A stretch of DNA of 64,000 nt, from positions 558,001 through 622,000 of the forward strand of contig NC_072817.1 in NCBI RefSeq assembly GCF_003013715.1, in the 5' to 3' direction. Position numbers and translations under genes: made by a program. The DNA is from Candidozyma auris (taxonomy: Eukaryota; Ascomycota; Pichiomycetes; Serinales; Metschnikowiaceae). Below, one piece after another: positions 49,121 through 59,075 of this stretch (position 1 is its first letter; every line of letters starts with the position of its first letter). The notes beneath the pieces were generated by a model. It worked only from the letters and a program-made list of their open reading frames with translations. It was not told the DNA's origin and made no database searches.

Positions 49121-49149
49121 AAAAAAAAAACATCAAAAAAAAAAAAAAA
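49121..49149. promoter_or_regulatory. poly(dA:dT) tracts of SSO2 promoter
   Basis: A10, CATC, A15, located 63-92 bp before the SSO2 ATG. Such tracts exclude nucleosomes in yeast promoters. Confidence 0.55.
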
Positions 49150-49212
49150 GAGGTGTAACCGTACATTTAAAGGTCGCCTCCCCGAAAAGTTTTCAAGAAC
49201 ACTTCACCATCC

Positions 49213-50097
49213 ATGAGCAACCCGTACTACAACGGCGGCGGGCAAAATGGCAGCTCGTACGAAATGACCAGTATGAAATACAGCGCTGGCGGAAGCGCTG
49301 GCGAAGACGACTTCGTGGCATTCATGAACGAGATCCAGGATATCCACACCCAGCTAGACAACTACTCGAACTTGGTCGACTTGATTTCCAACAAGCAGAG
49401 AAACTTCATCCAGGAATTGGACTTGAACGACGAAGACACAGAATACTCGTCGAAGCAGATTGACGCCTTGGTGAACGAGGCGCTGAGCTTGCAAGCAGAG
49501 TTGAAGCTGAGAATCAAAAACGTGCAGACACAGGCGGCACAGCTGAGAAACCCGCAGAAAATTGACCAGGCCGAAGCCACGAGAAACAAGTTCTTGGAAT
49601 ACATCCAGAGATACCGGTTGACGGAGTCCAAAAACAGAGAGCAGACCAAAGCGCAGCTGGCCAGGCAGTACCAGATCATCAACCCCCATGCTACGCAGGA
49701 GGAGATCGAGGCGGCCGTTGAAGACGGAACGCCTAACCAGCAGATCTTCCAGCAGGCATTGATGCAGTCGAACCGTAGAGGAGAGGCCCGCACCGTACTC
49801 AACGAAGTGCAAGTACGTCACCGTGAGTTGCTCAAGTTGGAGAAGACCATGGCTGAATTGACGCAACTCTTTCATGACATGGAGGAGCTTGTGATTGAGC
49901 AAGACCAACCTATCCAGCAGATTGAGGAGCAGGTGGATACTGCCCAGCACGATATCGAGCAGGGTGTAGGCCACACGCAGAAGGCGGTGTTTTCGGCGAA
50001 GGCTATGAGAAAGAAGAAGTGGTGGTGTTTCATCATTTGTCTTATTATTGTGATTATTTTGGCTTTAGTGTTGGGTATCCATTTCGGTACCAAGTAA
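49213..50097 (+). CDS. SSO2: plasma-membrane syntaxin (Qa-SNARE) Sso
   Basis: 294 residues. N-terminal flexible segment with MTSMKY, three-helix Habc region (about 35-150), a Qa-SNARE motif (about 190-255, containing MAELTQLFHDMEELVIEQD with the central Gln), and a C-terminal membrane anchor (about 270-290, WWCFIICLIIVIILALVLGI). It pairs with Sec9 and Snc in exocytosis at the plasma membrane. Strongly biased codons. Sso1 versus Sso2 naming is by analogy with Candida, which has a single SSO2. Confidence 0.94.
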   Translation: MSNPYYNGGGQNGSSYEMTSMKYSAGGSAGEDDFVAFMNEIQDIHTQLDNYSNLVDLISNKQRNFIQELDLNDEDTEYSSKQIDALVNEALSLQAELKLRIKNVQTQAAQLRNPQKIDQAEATRNKFLEYIQRYRLTESKNREQTKAQLARQYQIINPHATQEEIEAAVEDGTPNQQIFQQALMQSNRRGEARTVLNEVQVRHRELLKLEKTMAELTQLFHDMEELVIEQDQPIQQIEEQVDTAQHDIEQGVGHTQKAVFSAKAMRKKKWWCFIICLIIVIILALVLGIHFGTK

Positions 50098-51345
50098 GGG
50101 TGCTTGTATTAGTTTGCTATCGAGCCAGGGCCCTGGCATTAATCCACCGGTGGGAATATACTAGAATAGAAGTGTCGGGGCGGTAATTCATGCCGATGAA
50201 GCGGTTGAAGAGAGAGCACCAACCTACAGGCGTGTTGTAATACATATATGCAATGATCCAAAAGTTAACCACGAGACATTGATAATAGATAATCGCAATG
50301 CAACCTTGGCTGTGGACATTGAGGGCTATTCAAGAGCCATTAGCGTAGGGGTAAACGGCAGCAGCTTGGGACTTTATCAGGCCACGTATCGACGATGCTC
50401 AGCTTGAAATTTTTGCAGCATTTGAGCTACTGTAGCTTAAGCAGATGTCGAAGTAGTATAATTGAAGTGTCAGTCTGATCCGATGAAGTATGAATCCAAA
50501 TGCTCCTGATCATATAATCACTCTTGAGTTTTAATTGCCGGGCCCAATTACCCTAGTTAAATAAGCTGGAGATGATCGAAATCTCCACGGTAGGCTCTCA
50601 ATAAAGTCCCCTGGTATGACTGCAGTGTCATGAAAGCCCAATCTGTGAGCCACCAGATTGTTCATCGCCATCCTATATCACATATTCTTTTACCGCCTTA
50701 TCTCAATGGTTGCAAAACTCAGCCAAAGTCCCCGTTGCTTGAGCGAGGACAAAAAGAAACATGCACAGGACCAACACAGGTAATGAGGATCTGGAATGAA
50801 GATTCTCTTCCTACTTTAGAATTTTTGCAAATGATAGGATTTCTTGACAAGTACTGAGGAGGCAACCAAAGACCCGAGGACGTACCGAGGGAAAATGCTC
50901 AGAAGGCCAGAGACCAATCTATTTTAGACACCGTCGCCAAGTTAGCGTTCGGCGTTCTCCGAAATTGTGGGGACATTTCCTAACCATATTCTTCCGCCTT
51001 TAGTGTTCATTTTTTTGCTGAGAGATAAGAAGATAAGAGCCCATTCAAGCCCATCGAGGGACAATGGAGCAATTTTGTTAGGCGGTGCAGTCCAGACGTT
51101 AGATTAGCGTGAGGTCCATGCGAAAAAGCTTAAGACCTGCAGCTTTGCAATGTTCTTATCGGTTGCAAAATCGGGAAAAAAAGGTCAATGGAGAAGGCCC
51201 ATATTCCGCTGGTGAGGATGGAATAAAACTAGAAGTAGTGCTTTTGCAACGAGTTTTTCATCTCCATTGTTCTCGTTGCTCACCGTTGTTGATACTTTCA
51301 TATATCTATATTCCTCCGAACCTTGCAATATCAGTATCCGCAAAA
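50098..51345. other. intergenic region upstream of FCY2-type permease
   Basis: 1.25 kb. TATA-like TATATCTATA at about 51301-51310, 36 bp before the chosen permease start. Open frames such as 50630-50857 look incidental. No recurrent-word copy. Confidence 0.5.
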
Positions 51346-52884
51346 ATGCTGGACAAGGAGAAAACTTTGGGCGTTAGCATCGAGGATAGGACCTCGCTTG
51401 ATTCGCTTGAAAGATCGCTGGGGGATTCAGGCAAGACGCATACTTACGAGACCAAACTCAATGTGTTTGACAGATGGGCATCTAAGCTTAATGCTGAGAC
51501 CAAGGGAGTAGATGTGGTGCTTGACGAGGAGAAGACAGATACCTCCGTATGGAACGCTGCGTCCATGTGGCTCTCTGCCAACTTGGTGATTGCCACCTTC
51601 TCGTTGGGTGCATTGGGGATCACTGTTTATGGTCTTTCGTATTTCCAATGCGTGATGATTATCATTTTCTTTTCGTTCATGGGTGCTGCCCCCACGGCGT
51701 TTTTCTCCATTTTCGGATGCCGCTTGGGGCTCCGTCAGATGATCGTTTCCAAGTACCTTGTGGGTAACTATGGAATGAGGATTTTCGCTTTTATCAACAT
51801 GATTGCCTGTATTGGATGGGGTGCTGTGAATATCATGGCTTCTGCCCAGTTATTGACCATCGTGAACAATGGCGCTTTACCTCCGTGGGGCGGATGCTTG
51901 ATCTTGGTCGTGTGTACCATCTTGGTGTCTTTCTTTGGCTATCACGTAATCCACTACTACGAGCGATGGGCGTGGATTCCAAACATGGCTATCTTCATTG
52001 CCATCATTTGCCGCATGGCCATGGCAAAGACCTTTACCTGGGGAGAAACCAAAGGGGGCCAAACTGTTGCTGGAAATGTTTTGTCATTTGGCGGTACCGT
52101 TTTCGGATTCACTTGTGGCTGGACCACTTTTGCTTCCGATTATACGGCCTACCAACCTCGCAATGCCAACCCATATCGGATTTTCTTTGGCATCTTGGCT
52201 GGCCTTTGGACTCCTTTGTGTTTTGTGTTGCTCTTGGGTGCTGCTTGTGCTACGGGCACTTTGACCAACGACGACTGGAAGACCCAGTATGAGGAGCACG
52301 CTGTTGGAGGACTTGTATACTCCATTCTCGTCGAGAACTCACTCCACGGCTTTGGCCAATTCTTGTGTGTTTTGTTGGCTCTTTCCACTGTGGCCAATAA
52401 TATTCCCAACATGTATTCCATTGGCATGAGTGCCCAGGCCTTCTCTTCTTACTTGAAGAAAGTGCCTCGTGTGGTTTGGACTATTGGCGGCAACTTTATC
52501 ACTTTGGCCATCTGCATCCCAGCATACTATCACTTCGAGTCAGTCATGGAGAATTTCATGAATTTGATAGGCTACTACCTATCCATTTACTTGGCCATGA
52601 GTTTCTCTCAGCACTTCATCTGGAATAAGGGCCGCTGGTCTGCGTATGACTATATGAGCTACATGGACAAAAATGCCTATCCAGTGGGATTAGCTGGTAT
52701 TTTTGGGTTCTGCTGTGGCGCTGCTGGCGTCGTTCTAGGTATGAACCAGCAATGGTACAGTGGTGTCATAGGAAGGCGGATAGGGGAAAGAGGTGGTGAT
52801 ATAGGATTCGAGTTGGCTGCCACATTTGCTTTTATTGGCTTCAATCTAATGAGACCAATTGAAATCAGGTACTTAGGGAGGTAG
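51346..52884 (+). CDS. purine-cytosine permease (Fcy2 family)
   Basis: 512 residues from the ATG at 51346. Nucleobase:proton symporter of the NCS1 family with about 12 membrane segments starting near residue 85 (ASMWLSANLVIATFSLG). Typical blocks are FFSFMGAAPTAFFSIFG, GLRQMIV, CGWTTFASDYTAYQP and NMYSIGMSAQAFS. The hydrophilic N-terminus is Ser/Asp/Lys-rich, a likely site of ubiquitin-dependent endocytosis. The frame stays open upstream with an ATG at 51118, which would add 76 unlike residues; I prefer 51346 because family proteins begin with a short polar tail. Fcy2-type carriers also admit 5-fluorocytosine. Confidence 0.93.
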   Translation: MLDKEKTLGVSIEDRTSLDSLERSLGDSGKTHTYETKLNVFDRWASKLNAETKGVDVVLDEEKTDTSVWNAASMWLSANLVIATFSLGALGITVYGLSYFQCVMIIIFFSFMGAAPTAFFSIFGCRLGLRQMIVSKYLVGNYGMRIFAFINMIACIGWGAVNIMASAQLLTIVNNGALPPWGGCLILVVCTILVSFFGYHVIHYYERWAWIPNMAIFIAIICRMAMAKTFTWGETKGGQTVAGNVLSFGGTVFGFTCGWTTFASDYTAYQPRNANPYRIFFGILAGLWTPLCFVLLLGAACATGTLTNDDWKTQYEEHAVGGLVYSILVENSLHGFGQFLCVLLALSTVANNIPNMYSIGMSAQAFSSYLKKVPRVVWTIGGNFITLAICIPAYYHFESVMENFMNLIGYYLSIYLAMSFSQHFIWNKGRWSAYDYMSYMDKNAYPVGLAGIFGFCCGAAGVVLGMNQQWYSGVIGRRIGERGGDIGFELAATFAFIGFNLMRPIEIRYLGR

Positions 52885-53058
52885 TCAAGCTATTTATCAA
52901 GGTTCATTGTAAAATAAATGTTCTAGTCGACTGGGTGGTACTCTTTGGCTCTTGAATTTGTTGTCTCTGCTAATTAAATGCGCACTGCATACAACCCACG
53001 CTGTTTGTTTACCCTAGATTCTCCATAATCTCGAGAGCATCAAAATCTACTAGTCAAA

Positions 53059-55566
53059 ATGGCGGACGAGGAGGATTATTCGAACTTGCCAATTGGAGAA
53101 AAAATTGTCCACAAAGTATGGAAAGTCAGACAGGACGGATACACTACACTTAATGAGGAGTTTGCCAAATCCAGAAGCCCTGAAGACCAGTGCTTCTCCA
53201 TATTCAATCAAAGACCAGAGATCGTAAAACAGATCGTGACTGATTCCAATGTTGTTGCCCAGGAAACTGGAATTCAGGCCGTCTGTTTCTTCTTTGAGTA
53301 TGGTGGTACTTCAGCCAACGCGTCCAAGTTACTAAATGCTGGGCTCGTGACGAGCCTATGTGAGAAAGGCCTCTCTTCCTCGAGAGCAGGCACCAAGAGC
53401 AAGACGGTGGAGGCACTTCTAAGAATGGTGGAACATCTAAACTGCGGTGATCAAGTCATAGAGCAGATTATCCCTTTCTTTGACCATAGGCTCCCGAAAC
53501 TTGTGGCTGCAAGCGTCAATGCAGTGTACACCATAATCGAGCAGTTTGGCTGTCAGGTGGCCTCGCCAAAGCCTGTGATCCCGAAGTTGGCCAAGTTGTT
53601 CTCTCATGCTGATAAGAATGTGAGAGCTCAGACGACGACTTTAACGGTGGAGCTTTACAAGTGGATGGGTCAAGGCTTGACACTGGTCTTGATGGATAAT
53701 TTGCGTCCAGTGCAGCAGAAAGATCTTCAAGCGGACTTTGATAAAGTCAGTGGCGAAAAACCAGAGCAGAAAAGATACACAAAGCAGCAACAGGAAAAGT
53801 TAGCCGAGCAGCAAAGAGCGAATGAAAAAGAGGACGTGGATATGGATGTGGATAACTCTGAAGTTAAAGGAGCGGATCCTGCGTCACAGGAGTTCGATCC
53901 TCACGAAATGCTAGAGCCAGTAGATGTGTTGCTGAAGCTACCGTCTGATTTGAGCAGTCGTATGGCATCTGCAAAATGGAAAGATCGTAAAGAGGCGCTT
54001 GATGAGGTTTACGCGGTACTTTCCAAAGCTCCAAAACTTGTAAACGCTGACTACACCGACTTGGTTCGGCTCTTTGCCAAATGCATGAAAGATGCCAATA
54101 TTCAGGTTGTTCAGTTGGCAGCGAATGGGGTGGAGTTCTTGTCTAAAGGGCTAAAACAGGGCTTTCACAAATACCAACACATAGTATTGGGACCAATGAT
54201 AGACAGAAACAAAGAAAAAAAGCCCTCAGTTGCTGATGCCTTGGCTAATGCACTTGATGCCATCTTCGATTCCTCCAGTTTGGGGGACGTTCTTGACGAG
54301 ACTATCATCGGTATGAGACACAAGACTCCGCAGGTCAAAATATCTGCCACAGAGTTTCTTCGTCGATGCTTATCGAAAACAACTACTGCGCCTAGAAGGC
54401 CACAAATCGACATAATAATGGAAGTCGGAGTCAAGCTTCTAAGCGAGTCACAAGAGCCAATTAGACAAGCAGGCACGGATATGATAGGTACATTGATGAA
54501 AATCACTGGTGAAAGGGAACTTGTGGGGTTCCTTGAGAAGGTTGACGAGAACAGGATGGCCATGGTAAGAGCTGCTTACGAGAGAGCCGAAGTGAAATGT
54601 AAAACAAGTGTCGGCACGCTGCCTCAACGATCAGTGTCGGCCAGGACTGCTGCTACAACTACGAAGAAGCTCGCTTCAGTGCCTCTGCTTCGCAAAACAG
54701 AACCCGTGTCTTCGCAAGCTATACCGTCAAAGCGGGGCGCAACATCACCAGCTAAGAAAGCGGAAGCCACCAAGCTTCCTTCTTCGGTCAGGAGTCTCAC
54801 AGGACGCCTGTTAGTATCCCCATCAACTAGAATAAACAGCTCTGCATCCAAACCTGAATCATTCAGCAAAGGACCATTGATGGGTGCCGAGGAACTACAG
54901 GAACTAGAAACTCTTCGCAAAGAAAAGCTGGAGCTTCTATCGCAGACAAATAAATTGGCTGAGCTTCAACTCAACTGGGAGAAAGAAAGGGAGCAGTACC
55001 ATGAACAAATAAGACATTTACAATCACAAGTGGATAATCTTCAAGATGAAAACGCTAACAAGAGACAAGTGTTGGTAGACAAAGACGCAGAAATACTTCA
55101 TTGGAAGAATGAGGCAGGCAATGCAAAATTAAAAATTCTCAGCATGGAGCAGGTAATTACAATGTTGAAGCTCAACCAAAACGGTGCATCCACTGATTTG
55201 ATAGAGGAAAGAAGATCCGATTCACCGCAACCGTTGTTCTCTCCCACAAGAACAGTCGAAGTGCAGGCTGAACTGTCAGGAAGAGGATCTCAAAGCGAAC
55301 TAAGCTCTAGGGTTAATCGCCTTTCCATTGATGGCAGAGAAACACAAAGGGGTGCATCACAATCTCCAGGCACTCACGAAAGCAACATCACTAGTCCCGT
55401 AAGAAGCGAAGGTTATCGTCGTACGAGCAATTATAGCACGTCAAGATCGAAGGAGAGCGATTCAGAGGAGGATAATTGGAAAAAGGCTGCAGAGGTCACG
55501 GCGCAACTAAAGGCTAGAATCGAGAAGATGAAGCAGAGAAATCGCATTTCCATGAATCGACCCTAA
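53059..55566 (+). CDS. STU2: XMAP215-family microtubule polymerase Stu2
   Basis: 835 residues, near the usual fungal size. Two TOG domains of HEAT repeats (about 5-240 and 280-520), each with tubulin-binding loops such as KVWKVRQDGY and SAKWKDRKEALDEVY. A Ser/Thr/Lys-rich basic linker (about 525-605) for lattice binding, a coiled coil for dimerisation (about 615-720), and a Ser-rich tail. It promotes plus-end growth at kinetochores and spindle poles. CTG codon 292 sits in VDVL-x-KLPSD where I recall human ch-TOG having Ser, supporting CTG-to-Ser decoding. Confidence 0.95.
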   Translation: MADEEDYSNLPIGEKIVHKVWKVRQDGYTTLNEEFAKSRSPEDQCFSIFNQRPEIVKQIVTDSNVVAQETGIQAVCFFFEYGGTSANASKLLNAGLVTSLCEKGLSSSRAGTKSKTVEALLRMVEHLNCGDQVIEQIIPFFDHRLPKLVAASVNAVYTIIEQFGCQVASPKPVIPKLAKLFSHADKNVRAQTTTLTVELYKWMGQGLTLVLMDNLRPVQQKDLQADFDKVSGEKPEQKRYTKQQQEKLAEQQRANEKEDVDMDVDNSEVKGADPASQEFDPHEMLEPVDVLLKLPSDLSSRMASAKWKDRKEALDEVYAVLSKAPKLVNADYTDLVRLFAKCMKDANIQVVQLAANGVEFLSKGLKQGFHKYQHIVLGPMIDRNKEKKPSVADALANALDAIFDSSSLGDVLDETIIGMRHKTPQVKISATEFLRRCLSKTTTAPRRPQIDIIMEVGVKLLSESQEPIRQAGTDMIGTLMKITGERELVGFLEKVDENRMAMVRAAYERAEVKCKTSVGTLPQRSVSARTAATTTKKLASVPLLRKTEPVSSQAIPSKRGATSPAKKAEATKLPSSVRSLTGRLLVSPSTRINSSASKPESFSKGPLMGAEELQELETLRKEKLELLSQTNKLAELQLNWEKEREQYHEQIRHLQSQVDNLQDENANKRQVLVDKDAEILHWKNEAGNAKLKILSMEQVITMLKLNQNGASTDLIEERRSDSPQPLFSPTRTVEVQAELSGRGSQSELSSRVNRLSIDGRETQRGASQSPGTHESNITSPVRSEGYRRTSNYSTSRSKESDSEEDNWKKAAEVTAQLKARIEKMKQRNRISMNRP

Positions 55567-55902
55567 ACAAAAAAAATATTAATTCTGGTGTGTAATGTAT
55601 GCACAGGTGGAGTTTAGAATATGAGAAGCCGGATAAACATACGTGCGATCAACAGAATTCGGGACTATTAAAAGTCATGATTGATGAAGCTAGACACATA
55701 TGAGCCAAATGTATCGAATTCTGAGTCACCATTGGAAAAAGCCATGTCCGAGAGGTGGTAATTAATATGTAGGTCGCAGTGTTGAGAGCGAAATTCTCGA
55801 TCTGAAAAACGAGAAACGGCTGTTGAGGAAACAACCAGGTTCTCAAAAAGAGGAACAGGGAATAAACAATACGGTTGATTGGCTCAAATACCGCAAACAA
55901 AG
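55567..55902. other. intergenic region STU2 - CIR1
   Basis: 336 bp. An A-tract follows the STU2 stop; no element or gene was recognised. Confidence 0.4.
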
Positions 55903-56670
55903 ATGTCCACTAAATTGAAGATCTTAGTCCCTGTAAAGAGGGTCATTGACTTTGCCATCAAGCCTAGAATCAACAAGGCCGGTACCGGGGTTGAGAAGAA
56001 AGGTGTGAAATTCAGCATCAACCCATTCTGTGACATAGCGTTGGAGGAGTCCCTTAAGCTCAGAGAGGCCAACAAGGGACTCGTTGAAAAAATCCACGCT
56101 GTGTCCATCGGTCCTACCAAGGCTCAGGACATCTTAAGAACTGCTTTAGCAAAGGGTGCAGACACCACTACGTTAGTGGATGTTGGCGAGGAGGAAGTGG
56201 AGCCATTGAATGTTGCCAAGATTCTACAAAAGGTTGTTGAAAAGGAAGAGTCCAATTTAGTGATTTTGGGCAAGCAGTCGATCGATGATGATGCCAATCA
56301 GACTGGACAGATCTTGGCTGGGTTGTTGAAATGGCCCCAGGCGACCAATGCCTCGAAAGTCGAGGTTTCTGGCGACGAAGTAAGCGTCACCAGAGAAGTT
56401 GATGGTGGTTCCGACACTTTGAAGGCCAAGTTGCCTATGATCATCACCACGGACTTGAGGTTGAATGAGCCCAGGTACGCCTCGTTGCCCAACATCATGA
56501 AGGCCAAGAAGAAGCCATTGGAGAAGTTGAAGGCTAGTGACTTGGGTGTGGAAATTTCTAGCCGTTTGGAGACGTTGAAGGTGGAAGAGCCACCAGCACG
56601 TGCCCCAGGTATCAAGGTGGACAATGTTGATGAGTTGGTGGCCAAGCTCAAGGAGGCCAATGCCATTTGA
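55903..56670 (+). CDS. CIR1: electron transfer flavoprotein beta subunit
   Basis: 255 residues from the ATG at 55903. Begins STKLKILVPVKRVIDFAIKPR, the standard ETF-beta start. Contains the nucleotide-binding stretch ILGKQSIDDDANQTGQILAGLL and the ETF-beta signature region near residue 178 (AKLPMIITTDLRLNEPRYASLPNIMKAKKKP, spread over about 30 residues). With the alpha subunit it passes electrons from flavin dehydrogenases to ETF-ubiquinone oxidoreductase in the mitochondrial matrix. No obvious cleavable presequence; the N-terminus is basic. Confidence 0.95.
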   Translation: MSTKLKILVPVKRVIDFAIKPRINKAGTGVEKKGVKFSINPFCDIALEESLKLREANKGLVEKIHAVSIGPTKAQDILRTALAKGADTTTLVDVGEEEVEPLNVAKILQKVVEKEESNLVILGKQSIDDDANQTGQILAGLLKWPQATNASKVEVSGDEVSVTREVDGGSDTLKAKLPMIITTDLRLNEPRYASLPNIMKAKKKPLEKLKASDLGVEISSRLETLKVEEPPARAPGIKVDNVDELVAKLKEANAI

Positions 56671-56994
56671 GCATGTAATAGATTTATGAGTGGCTCCACG
56701 GAGTGGAGTCCGCAAATGCCAAGGTACGTTATTGTTGGTGTAGAAGTGAAAATATTTGTAGGATGGAAGCATTGAGAGCACACAATCCTCAGTCGACCGC
56801 TTACTTTCGATAACTTGGTTTACAAGAAGAATTGACCTTCTCAACAAGAAAAGTAAAAAAGGTGAATCTTTAATCGATTTTTCTAGAACCCTAGATAACT
56901 TGCAATCCAAACCTCTGAAATCCCGGTGCGAAGTTTCCCCACAAAATCGATTCCTCCTGCTAAACCAGCAAATGTACCCACCAATTCCTCCCCA
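56671..56994. other. intergenic region CIR1 - TDA10
   Basis: 324 bp; nothing recognised apart from the open but ATG-less upstream part of the TDA10 frame. Confidence 0.4.
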
Positions 56995-57840
56995 ATGAAT
57001 TCTCAAATCTCAAGTCATATCGAGCAATTGCTTACTCAGGCCACCCACAAACCGCTCATTGTGGGAATCAGCGGCCCACAAGGTTCAGGCAAGTCTTACC
57101 TCGTGACCCACCTCCTTGATCATTTCCATACAACCCAGCCCAACTTAAAGGTAGCTGGCTTCCTGATAGACGATTTTTATCTTCCTCATGATAAGCAAGC
57201 TGAAGTGACTGCCAATGCCAGAAATGAAGGCAATTGGGTGCTTCAGGGCAGAGGGTTGCCTGGCACACATGATGTGGAGCTTTTGCAAGAGGTACTTGCG
57301 AAGCTTCGGGCAAAACAGCCAGTAGCGGTTCCCAAATACGATAAAAGTGCATTTAATGGCGAGGGAGACAGGTTACCACAGTCCGAATGGGAGAAGTTTG
57401 ACGGTGCCGTGGATTTGGTGCTTTTAGAAGGATGGTTCACTGGATTCAGAGCTCTAGAGCCAGGCACGTTCACTACAGCATATTTCACCAACTGGCCCAG
57501 CAGCTTGGTTCAAAAGCATAAATTTTATCATCTTCAGGAGGTGAACGAGCGACTCGAGGAGTTCCACCTGGTGTGGGATTCGTTCGACTACTTTGTATTC
57601 TTCGATACAGATTCCACTGATAACGTATATGCATGGAGACAGGAGCAAGAGGACGAGTTGATAGCAAAGAAGGGCACCGGAATGACCAAGGAACAGGTCA
57701 GGGCGTTTGTAGATCGTTACATGCCGATGTACGTGCTTTACTACTGGAGGTTGTGTCGTGAGGGAACAGCCAAGAAGGGGAAGAATCTCAAAGTAAGGAT
57801 CGACGAGAAAAGAGAAGTCTTGAGCATTGAGGTGGTGTAA
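56995..57840 (+). CDS. TDA10: P-loop kinase, Tda10/glycerate-kinase-like
   Basis: 281 residues from the first ATG (56995); baker's yeast Tda10 is about 290. A Walker A GISGPQGSGKSY at about 23-34, then FLIDDFYLPHDKQ (the Asp pair of phosphoribulokinase/uridine-kinase-type P-loop kinases), GRGLPGTHDVELL, PKYDKSAFNGEGDR and LLEGWFTGF. This pattern is that of the fungal and plant glycerate-kinase-like family. The substrate in yeasts is not firmly established. Cytosolic; convergent with PRE3. Confidence 0.9.
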   Translation: MNSQISSHIEQLLTQATHKPLIVGISGPQGSGKSYLVTHLLDHFHTTQPNLKVAGFLIDDFYLPHDKQAEVTANARNEGNWVLQGRGLPGTHDVELLQEVLAKLRAKQPVAVPKYDKSAFNGEGDRLPQSEWEKFDGAVDLVLLEGWFTGFRALEPGTFTTAYFTNWPSSLVQKHKFYHLQEVNERLEEFHLVWDSFDYFVFFDTDSTDNVYAWRQEQEDELIAKKGTGMTKEQVRAFVDRYMPMYVLYYWRLCREGTAKKGKNLKVRIDEKREVLSIEVV

Positions 57841-57986
57841 ACGACTACTTGGTCCACGGGATGTGGAAATCTGGGAGGTCTCAGAGCACTACCTATGCTT
57901 GCCTACATGGCGTTCTCCTGAGTCGTTCGTCATTTAATAGATGTGACGCCGTGGCCACCCAATATACATTGCTATCACAACATGCT

Positions 57987-58640
57987 CTATTTCTGGTAGT
58001 CCTCGGGGTAGAAGATCAAGCGCTCCACGCCGCTTTCAGTCAAGATCACCATTCTCACCACACCACCGGAGGAGCCGTCCCACTTGATGGCCTCGCCCAA
58101 TGCCGTCTTGATAAATTGTATGCATTCGTCCTTCTCCATGTCTGGCTTCCAGTTCTCGTTACACCAACCGTAGATGAACGTAGACCCTGAACCGGCAATG
58201 GCATACTGCTGCTCGTGGATAGACCCGCCAATGGGGATCGAGTACACTTTACCTTTATTTTTCTTATCGTAGCCAGCACAGATGATTCCTGCCGTCAACA
58301 TATCCTTGTTGTTGTAGCACATCTCCTGAAAAACGGACGCTGCCACTTGGGTGGTGGGTTTCTCCCCTGGAGGCAATTGCGACGAATAAAGCTGCAAGTG
58401 ATACTTGACAATGTCAGCCACCGCCTGCGTGTCAGCAGCAGATCCAGAACGACAACAGTAGATGGTATCGTGAATCTGAGTCAACTTATCCGACACTCTG
58501 TTGGCGATGTATGTGCCGGTGGTGGTTCTGGAGTCAGCTCCCAAGATCACGCCGTCTTTAAACGTGACAGCCATGATCGACGTCCCGAGGTTCACCTCGC
58601 CTTTTTTCAAGTGGTTGATATCCACAGACACTCCGTTCAT
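57987..58640 (-). CDS. PRE3: 20S proteasome subunit beta 1 (caspase-like)
   Basis: 217 residues. The propeptide MNGVSVDINHLKKGEVNLG is followed by the mature N-terminus TSIMAVTFKDGVILGADSR; the catalytic Thr is exposed by cleavage at Gly-Thr (residue 20). The Lys and Asp partners (D-R-T-T-T-G, S-D-K) and the SGSAADTQ block are intact, so it should be an active caspase-like subunit. An AGTGGCGACTT near 58673 faintly resembles an Rpn4 site but is not convincing. A recurrent-word copy lies 241 bp upstream. Confidence 0.97.
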   Translation of the reverse strand: MNGVSVDINHLKKGEVNLGTSIMAVTFKDGVILGADSRTTTGTYIANRVSDKLTQIHDTIYCCRSGSAADTQAVADIVKYHLQLYSSQLPPGEKPTTQVAASVFQEMCYNNKDMLTAGIICAGYDKKNKGKVYSIPIGGSIHEQQYAIAGSGSTFIYGWCNENWKPDMEKDECIQFIKTALGEAIKWDGSSGGVVRMVILTESGVERLIFYPEDYQK

Positions 58641-59075
58641 AGTGAGTAAGGTTTAAACAGGTGAAGTGGTTGTTAGTGGCGACTTTAGTTTTGCGCGCAC
58701 ACATACGTTGGCTATGGAGGAGGTGTTGGAGAGGGAGCAAAGTATGAGATTTGAGATTGGGTGAATTATCTGAAAGAGAGGGGTGAATCATTTGCTAGAA
58801 ATTTAATCACTTTGAAGCTCTAGTTTATTTACTAAGGCTTGTCGTAAGTGTTGACGCTTTGTAAGTTCACCCTCTCTGGAATGGCTGCGAAACATATCTG
58901 AGCAGTGAGAATAGTGAATCCTACCCTATTAAAAATTTGACGATGCTACAAACTACGTGTCCTTATTATGTGGTCTACATTAGATATAAATGAATAAAAA
59001 AGCACCGTATCCGAGACCGGCAGAATACGAGTACGTGTCAAGAAATTTGTAGTGTCGACAGTAGCTTCAGTAGAG
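58641..59075. other. intergenic region upstream of PRE3
   Basis: 435 bp separating PRE3 from the 204-aa gene (same strand). Contains exact recurrent-word copy 7 at 58882-58892. Confidence 0.5.
58882..58892 (+). promoter_or_regulatory. recurrent intergenic word TGGCTGCGAAA, copy 7
   Basis: Exact AATGGCTGCGAAA, 241 bp upstream of the PRE3 ATG, pointing away from it. Confidence 0.55.

Larger units (their letters stand above)
47343..49212. other. divergent intergenic region ARG82 - SSO2
   Basis: 1.87 kb, the second-longest gap. Two exact recurrent-word copies in inverted orientation (47679-47689 and 48299-48309); a G+C-richer patch at about 48430-48520; CACGTG at 48897-48902; and A10 and A15 tracts at 49121-49149. 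Open frames (47967-48230, 48757-48996) lack a suitable ATG. Confidence 0.5.

Noticed and set aside
58673..58683. Possible Rpn4 (PACE-like) element upstream of PRE3
   Set aside because: AGTGGCGACTT departs from GGTGGCAAA at several positions; too weak to annotate.
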